Source: Acetobacteraceae bacterium (lineage in GTDB: Bacteria > Pseudomonadota > Alphaproteobacteria > Acetobacterales > Acetobacteraceae). Taken from it: 9,380 nucleotides of DNA. This document shows positions 5,885 to 9,380 of this stretch, piece after piece (the first letter of the stretch is position 1; each line of letters opens with the position of its first letter). The DNA lies in NCBI GenBank assembly GCA_027323595.1, contig DAHWBL010000508.1, positions 1 to 9,380 on the forward strand, written 5' to 3'. The notes beneath the pieces were generated by a model. The model worked only from the letters and a program-made list of their open reading frames with translations. It was not told where the DNA came from and did no database searches. The position numbers and the translations under genes are program-made.

Positions 5885-5915
5885 GGTGTAGCGCGCCCGG
5901 CGGTGGCGCGGCCAG
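5885..5915 (-). promoter_or_regulatory. Predicted leaderless promoter of mutM
   Basis: On the minus strand CGCGCTACACCG (5884-5895) ends 5 nt before the mutM ATG. Taking TACACC (5885-5890) as the -10, transcription would begin 7 nt further on, at the A of the start codon, so the mRNA would have no leader. No Shine-Dalgarno is present. The -35 is weak: CTGGCC (5910-5915) at a 19-nt spacing. Confidence 0.5.
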
Positions 5916-5933
5916 GGGTGCCATGCGGGCGCG

Positions 5934-5963
5934 CTGGCAGGGCCGGGCGGATCGCGCTACACC
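5934..5963 (+). promoter_or_regulatory. Predicted leaderless promoter of ubiE
   Basis: The same CGCGCTACACCG (5953-5964) lies 5 nt before the ubiE ATG. With TACACC (5958-5963) as the -10, the start site would fall on the A of ATG (5970). CTGGCA (5934-5939) is a plausible -35 at 18-nt spacing (4/6 to TTGACA). There is no Shine-Dalgarno, which fits a leaderless mRNA. Confidence 0.52.
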
Positions 5964-5969
5964 GCAGCG

Positions 5970-6707
5970 ATGAGCGAGGACATCGATTTCGGCTACCGGC
6001 GGGTGGCGGTGGAGGAGAAGAAGCCCCTGGTGCGGGCGGTCTTCGACAGCGTGGCGCCCAGGTATGACGTGATGAACGATCTGATGTCGCTTGGCGTGCA
6101 CCGGATCTGGAAGCGCATCTTTCTGACCGCGCTCGATCCGCGCCCGACCGCCACGCTGCTCGATCTGGCCGGCGGCACCGGCGACATCTCGTTCGGCTGG
6201 CGCCGGCTGGGCGGCGGGCCGGTGATCATCTCCGACATCAACGCATCGATGCTGGCGGTGGGCGAGCGGCGGGCCGCCGCGCGTGGGCTGCTGGGCGGGA
6301 TGTCGTTTCTGGTCGCCGACGCCGAGGCGCTGCCGCTGCCCGACGGCTGCGTGGACCGGGTGTCGATGGCGTTCGGGCTGCGCAACTGCACCGACAAGGA
6401 CGCGGTGCTGCGCCAGGCGCATCGGGTGCTGCGGCCGGGCGGGCGGTTTTTGTGTCTGGAGTTCAGCCGGGTGCAGGTGGCCGCGCTGGCGCCGCTATAT
6501 GACGCATGGAGCTTTCGGGCGCTGCCGCGGATCGGCGCGCTGGTGGCCAAGGATGCTGACAGCTACAGGTATCTCGCCGAGAGCATCCGCATGTTCCCCG
6601 ACCAGCAGACGCTCGCCGAGATGATGCGCGCGGCCGGTTTCGCGCATGTCTCGGTGCGCAGCCTGTCCGGCGGGATCGTGGCCATCCACCAGGGCTGGCG
6701 GCTGTGA
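5970..6707 (+). CDS. ubiE: Ubiquinone biosynthesis C-methyltransferase UbiE
   Basis: UbiE uses S-adenosylmethionine to methylate the ring carbon of demethoxy-ubiquinol (and demethylmenaquinol in species that make it), serving the respiratory chain. The 245-residue product has the first family signature, YDVMNDLMSLGVHRIW (32-47). It also has the SAM-binding loop DLAGGTGD (65-72), the acidic SDIN after the next strand (89-91), DAEALP (117-122), and the second signature RVLRPGGRFLCLEFS (152-166). The C-terminal YRYLAESIRMFP is also typical. ATG 5970 is supported by the normal family N-terminus. The stop overlaps the coaBC start (GTGA, 6704-6707). In many alphaproteobacteria ubiB lies between ubiE and coaBC; here it does not. 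Confidence 0.95.
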   Translation: MSEDIDFGYRRVAVEEKKPLVRAVFDSVAPRYDVMNDLMSLGVHRIWKRIFLTALDPRPTATLLDLAGGTGDISFGWRRLGGGPVIISDINASMLAVGERRAAARGLLGGMSFLVADAEALPLPDGCVDRVSMAFGLRNCTDKDAVLRQAHRVLRPGGRFLCLEFSRVQVAALAPLYDAWSFRALPRIGALVAKDADSYRYLAESIRMFPDQQTLAEMMRAAGFAHVSVRSLSGGIVAIHQGWRL

Positions 6708-7927
6708 GCGGGCTGGCCGGGCGGCGGGTGCTGCTGATCGTCGCCGGCGGCATTGCCGCCTACAAGACCCACGAGCTGGTCCGCCTGCTGCGCCGCGCCG
6801 GCTGCGGGGTGACCTGCGTGCTGAGCGACAACGGCGCGCGCTTCGTCACCGCGTTGAGTTTGCAGGCGCTGAGCGAGGAGAAGGTCTACACCGACATGTT
6901 CTCGCTGACCGACGAGAACGAGATGGGCCATATCGAATTGTCGCGCGCCGCCGACCTGCTGGTGGTGGCGCCGGCGACCGCGAACATGCTGGCGCGCATG
7001 GCCGCCGGCCTCGCCGATGATCTGGCGAGCACGGTGCTGCTGGCCACCGATACGCCGGTGCTGGTGGCGCCGGCGATGAATGTGCGGATGTGGGAGCACC
7101 CGGCCACGCGCGCCAGTTGCGCCACGCTCGCCGCGCGCGGCATCCGCTTCGTCGGCCCGCGCGAGGGCGCGATGGCGTGCAACGAATTCGGCTTCGGGCG
7201 GCTTGCCGAGCCCGCCGAGATTTTCGCCGAAATCGAGAATCTGCTGGTGGGGCCGCGGCCGTTGGCCGGGCTGCATGCGCTGGTGACCAGCGGGCCGACG
7301 CATGAGCCGATCGACCCGGTGCGCTATCTGGCCAATCGCAGCTCCGGCCGGCAGGGCCACGCGATCGCTGCCGCCCTGGCCGAGGCGGGCGCGCGGGTGA
7401 GCCTGATCCGCGGGCCGGTGGCGCTTGCTGATCCGCCGGGTGTGCATGTGGTGCGGGTGCAGACCGCCGAGGAGATGCTGGCTGCCTGCCGGGCCGCCCT
7501 GCCGGCCGATATCGCGGTCTGCGCGGCGGCGGTGGCGGATTGGAAGATCGCTGATGTGGCCGGGCACAAGATGAAAAAATCGGCGGACGCGGCACCGCCC
7601 GTGCTGCGCCTGGTGGCCAACCCCGATATTCTCGCCGAGCTGTCCCGCGCCGGTGCTTCGCGCCCGCGGCTGGTGATCGGCTTTGCCGCCGAGACCGACG
7701 ATGTGGCGGACAATGCGCAGGCCAAGCGCGCGCGCAAGGGCTGCGACTGGATCGTTGCCAATGACGTGCGGGCCGAGACCGGCATCATGGGCGGCACCGA
7801 GAACCAGGTGAGCCTGGTGACCGAGGCCGGCATCGAGAGCTGGGCGCGGATGGACAAGTCGCTGGTGGCGCGCGCCCTGGTCGCGCGCATCGCCGCCACC
7901 CTGGGTTCGGAAAAGCAGAGCATATGA
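6704..7927 (+). CDS. coaBC: Bifunctional phosphopantothenoylcysteine decarboxylase / phosphopantothenate-cysteine ligase
   Basis: CoaBC joins cysteine to 4'-phosphopantothenate (CoaB) and decarboxylates the product to 4'-phosphopantetheine (CoaC), two steps of coenzyme A synthesis. The 407-residue product has both domains. In the flavin-binding CoaC part (about 1-185) are the catalytic His76 in HIELSR, PATAN (90-94), PAMN (123-126) and the essential Cys159 in MACNEFGFGR. In the CoaB part (about 188-400) are SGPTHEPIDPVRYLANRSSG with Asn211, AAAVADWK, the basic KMKK (289-292), ANPDIL, GFAAET and VANDV. The start is GTG 6704, overlapping the ubiE stop by 4 nt, and its stop overlaps dut in the same way. 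Translational coupling is likely, because no strong Shine-Dalgarno precedes the GTG. Confidence 0.96.
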   Translation: MSGLAGRRVLLIVAGGIAAYKTHELVRLLRRAGCGVTCVLSDNGARFVTALSLQALSEEKVYTDMFSLTDENEMGHIELSRAADLLVVAPATANMLARMAAGLADDLASTVLLATDTPVLVAPAMNVRMWEHPATRASCATLAARGIRFVGPREGAMACNEFGFGRLAEPAEIFAEIENLLVGPRPLAGLHALVTSGPTHEPIDPVRYLANRSSGRQGHAIAAALAEAGARVSLIRGPVALADPPGVHVVRVQTAEEMLAACRAALPADIAVCAAAVADWKIADVAGHKMKKSADAAPPVLRLVANPDILAELSRAGASRPRLVIGFAAETDDVADNAQAKRARKGCDWIVANDVRAETGIMGGTENQVSLVTEAGIESWARMDKSLVARALVARIAATLGSEKQSI

Positions 7928-8385
7928 CAGAACAATCGACGACCCACCCGATTCTGGTGGAGGTGCTGGAGCATGCGCGCGGGCTGGCGCTGCCGGCCTA
8001 TGCCACCGCCGGCGCGGCGGGGATGGACCTGCTGGCCGCGGTCGGCGGGCCGGTCAGCATCGGGCCGGGGGGGCGCGCGGTGATCCCGACCGGGCTGCGC
8101 ATGGCGATCCCGCCGGGATTTGAGTTGCAGGTGCGGCCGCGCTCGGGCCTCGCGCTGAAGAACGGCATCACCCTGGCCAACGCGCCGGGCACCATCGATG
8201 AGGATTATCGCGGCGAGCTGGGGGTGATCCTGATCAATCTGTCGGATGTGGCGTTCGTGGTGGAGCGCGGATCGCGGATCGCCCAGGCGGTGCTGGCGCC
8301 GGTGAGCCGGGCGCGGTGGGTGGCGGTGGAGAGCCTGGACGAGACGGCGCGCGGGAGCGGGGGATTCGGCAGCACGGGAGGGTGA
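7924..8385 (+). CDS. dut: dUTP diphosphatase (dUTPase)
   Basis: Dut hydrolyses dUTP to dUMP, keeping uracil out of DNA and supplying the thymidylate precursor. The 153-residue trimeric-type enzyme has all five motifs: I, AGAAGMDLLA (29-38); II, RPRSGLALKNG (71-81); III, NAPGTIDEDYRGELG (86-100) with catalytic Asp92; IV, RIAQAVLAPV (118-127); and V, the glycine-rich RGSGGFGSTGG at the C-terminus that closes over the substrate. ATG 7924 overlaps the coaBC stop (ATGA). The coaBC-dut pairing is widespread in Proteobacteria. A hairpin repeat begins at the last base of its stop codon. Confidence 0.97.
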   Translation: MTEQSTTHPILVEVLEHARGLALPAYATAGAAGMDLLAAVGGPVSIGPGGRAVIPTGLRMAIPPGFELQVRPRSGLALKNGITLANAPGTIDEDYRGELGVILINLSDVAFVVERGSRIAQAVLAPVSRARWVAVESLDETARGSGGFGSTGG

Positions 8386-8420
8386 GGGGCGTCCTGTTTG
8401 AAAAACAGAAGCAAGACGCT
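8385..8420 (+). repeat. Hairpin repeat, copy 2 (downstream of dut)
   Basis: This 36-nt block is the reverse complement of 618-653 with 7 mismatches. Its inner stem is CTGTTT / AAACAG (8394-8399, 8403-8408). An outer stem, GCGTC / GACGC (8389-8393, 8415-8419), is absent from copy 1. It follows the dut stop immediately, in the same orientation relative to dut as copy 1 has to dnaN. It may end or stabilise the ubiE-coaBC-dut transcript. Confidence 0.65.
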
Positions 8421-8505
8421 TCCCACGATCTGTTGCGGGGCTGGGGCGCGTGCGGGGCTCATTGATCGACGCATGGCGGGGCCACATCTGCGCACGGCAA
8501 AACCT

Positions 8506-8512
8506 GAGGAGG
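8506..8512 (+). promoter_or_regulatory. Strong ribosome binding site of the pirin gene
   Basis: GAGGAGG lies 7 nt before ATG 8520 and settles that start. It is the strongest Shine-Dalgarno in the window, in contrast to the predicted leaderless mutM and ubiE starts and the coupled coaBC and dut starts. Confidence 0.85.
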
Positions 8513-8519
8513 CATTTCG

Positions 8520-9224
8520 ATGATCGAGCTGCGGCCGTTTTCCAGCCTGGGGCATTTCGCCAATGACTGGCTGGACACCCACCATCATTTTTCCTTTTCC
8601 AGCTACCACGATCCCGCGCGCGACGGGTTCGGGCGGCTGCTGGTGTGGAACGACGACACCATCGGGCCTGGCACCGGGTTCGATCCGCATCCGCATCGCG
8701 ACATGGAGATCATCACCTATGTCCGCCAGGGCGCGATCACCCATCGCGACAGCCTGGGCAACGAGGGCCGCACCGAGGCGGGCGATGTGCAGGTGATGCA
8801 TGCGGGCACCGGCATCGTGCATGCCGAATATAACCGCGACGCCGGGCCGTGCACGCTGTTCCAGATCTGGATTCTGCCGGATCGGCGCGGCGTGGCGCCG
8901 GGCTGGCAGGCGCGGGTGTTTCCCAAGAGCAGCGATGGCAGCCTGGAGATTTTCGCCTCCGGCCGGCCGGGCGATGCCGGCGGCGACGCCTTGCCGCTGC
9001 ATGCCGACGCCGCCTTGTTCGCCGGCACGCTGCGGGCGGGGCAGACGATCACCCAGACGCTGGCGGCCGACCGTGCCGCCTATCTGGTGCCGGCGCGTGG
9101 GTCGGTGACGGTCAACGGGGTGGTGGTGGGTCCGCGCGACGGCGTGGCGATCGTCGATGAGCCGACGCTGACCATCGTGGCAGAGGGCGAGGCGGAGCTG
9201 GTGATCGTCGAGGTCGGAAGGTAA
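8520..9224 (+). CDS. Pirin-family bicupin protein (YhhW-like, possible quercetinase)
   Basis: The 234-residue product belongs to the pirin family of two-domain cupins and closely resembles E. coli YhhW. The N-terminal cupin carries the metal ligands at the same numbers as YhhW: His57 and His59 in FDPHPHRDMEI, His101 and Glu103 in GTGIVHAEYN. Pirins bind Fe or another divalent metal, and YhhW has quercetin 2,3-dioxygenase activity in vitro. The physiological substrate is unknown, so a quercetinase name would be an inference. The C-terminal domain (about 120-234) has no metal site I can see. It has its own Shine-Dalgarno and sits 134 nt after dut, so it is probably a separate unit. A weak promoter-like TTGATC at 8462 lacks a good -10. 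Confidence 0.92.
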   Translation: MIELRPFSSLGHFANDWLDTHHHFSFSSYHDPARDGFGRLLVWNDDTIGPGTGFDPHPHRDMEIITYVRQGAITHRDSLGNEGRTEAGDVQVMHAGTGIVHAEYNRDAGPCTLFQIWILPDRRGVAPGWQARVFPKSSDGSLEIFASGRPGDAGGDALPLHADAALFAGTLRAGQTITQTLAADRAAYLVPARGSVTVNGVVVGPRDGVAIVDEPTLTIVAEGEAELVIVEVGR

Positions 9225-9231
9225 CCGGTCC

Positions 9232-9255
9232 CGCAGGCCTGCGTCAGGACGCCTG
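9232..9255. terminator. Possible hairpin between convergent genes
   Basis: CGCAGGCCTGCG (9232-9243) is a perfect palindrome, and GCGTC-AG-GACGC (9241-9252) forms an overlapping hairpin followed by CTGGTTTA. It lies in the 47-nt gap between the pirin stop and the stop of the convergent gene, where a bidirectional terminator would be useful. There is no real U-run, so the call is weak. Confidence 0.3.
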
Positions 9256-9271
9256 GTTTAAGACGCTGGGA

Positions 9272-9380
9272 TCAGGATTGGGCGCGCAGCTCGCGGGCGC
9301 GGGCGAGCACCCGGTCCTCCAGTTCGGCGGCGGTGCCCGGGGCGACCGGGGCGTCGATCCACTGGCCGTTCTGCAGCACC
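9272..9380 (-). CDS. Unidentified protein, C-terminal fragment (35 codons in window)
   Basis: On the minus strand an open frame enters from the right edge and ends at TGA 9272-9274. The visible C-terminus starts VLQNGQWIDAPVAPGTAAEL and ends RARELRAQS. The codons use G or C at the third position, like real genes nearby, and the end (about 20 residues) looks like a charged amphipathic helix. I do not recognise the family from so short a tail. It converges on the pirin gene with a 47-nt gap. Confidence 0.6.
   Translation of the reverse strand, partial: VLQNGQWIDAPVAPGTAAELEDRVLARARELRAQS

Noticed and set aside
5025..6422. 465-codon minus-strand open frame spanning mutM and ubiE
   Set aside because: It overlaps two well-supported genes in other frames, has Arg/Pro/Ala-rich low-complexity translation and no recognisable domain.
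8462..8490. TTGATC-N17-CATCTG as a pirin promoter
   Set aside because: The -10 matches only 2 of 6 bases, so it is not listed as a feature.
1..9380. Mobile elements, CRISPR arrays, tRNA or rRNA genes, riboswitches, toxin-antitoxin or defence genes
   Set aside because: Nothing on either strand showed the required repeats, folds or protein motifs. Every large frame is accounted for by the housekeeping genes or their shadows.

Overview
The window is a compact, GC-rich chromosomal housekeeping segment whose gene set and order (rpsT, dnaA, dnaN, recF on one side; echA, mutM, ubiE, coaBC, dut on the other) fit an alphaproteobacterium. The protein sequences and an AT-rich intergenic hairpin repeat suggest Rhodospirillales, most likely Acetobacteraceae. 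That family placement is an inference from memory of such genomes; no search was run. There are no tRNA or rRNA genes, insertion sequences, prophage genes, CRISPR arrays or toxin/defence genes.

Layout. Positions 1-5878 are all on the minus strand, so transcription runs right to left: mutM, echA, rpsT, dnaA, dnaN, recF (C-terminal part missing at the left edge). Positions 5970-9224 are on the plus strand: ubiE, coaBC and dut, joined by 4-nt start/stop overlaps, then a separate pirin-family gene. A minus-strand gene enters from the right edge, and only its last 35 codons are present. The only gene-free stretch over 300 bases is 3407-3795. It holds the predicted dnaA leader and promoter, an AT-rich island and the rpsT terminator.

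How the genes work together. DnaA starts replication, DnaN is the polymerase clamp, and RecF loads RecA at gaps. MutM excises oxidised purines and Dut keeps uracil out of DNA. CoaBC makes phosphopantetheine for coenzyme A, used by the crotonase EchA in fatty-acid beta-oxidation. UbiE supplies quinone for respiration, and RpsT is a ribosomal protein.

No new multi-gene system is visible. The points worth a second look are small: a mirror-image pair of predicted leaderless promoters between mutM and ubiE; a 36-nt hairpin repeat present after both dnaN and dut (29/36 identical); a MutM zinc finger lacking its fourth cysteine; a ubiE-coaBC junction without ubiB; and an AT-rich island with clustered GANTC sites upstream of dnaA but no consensus DnaA boxes.
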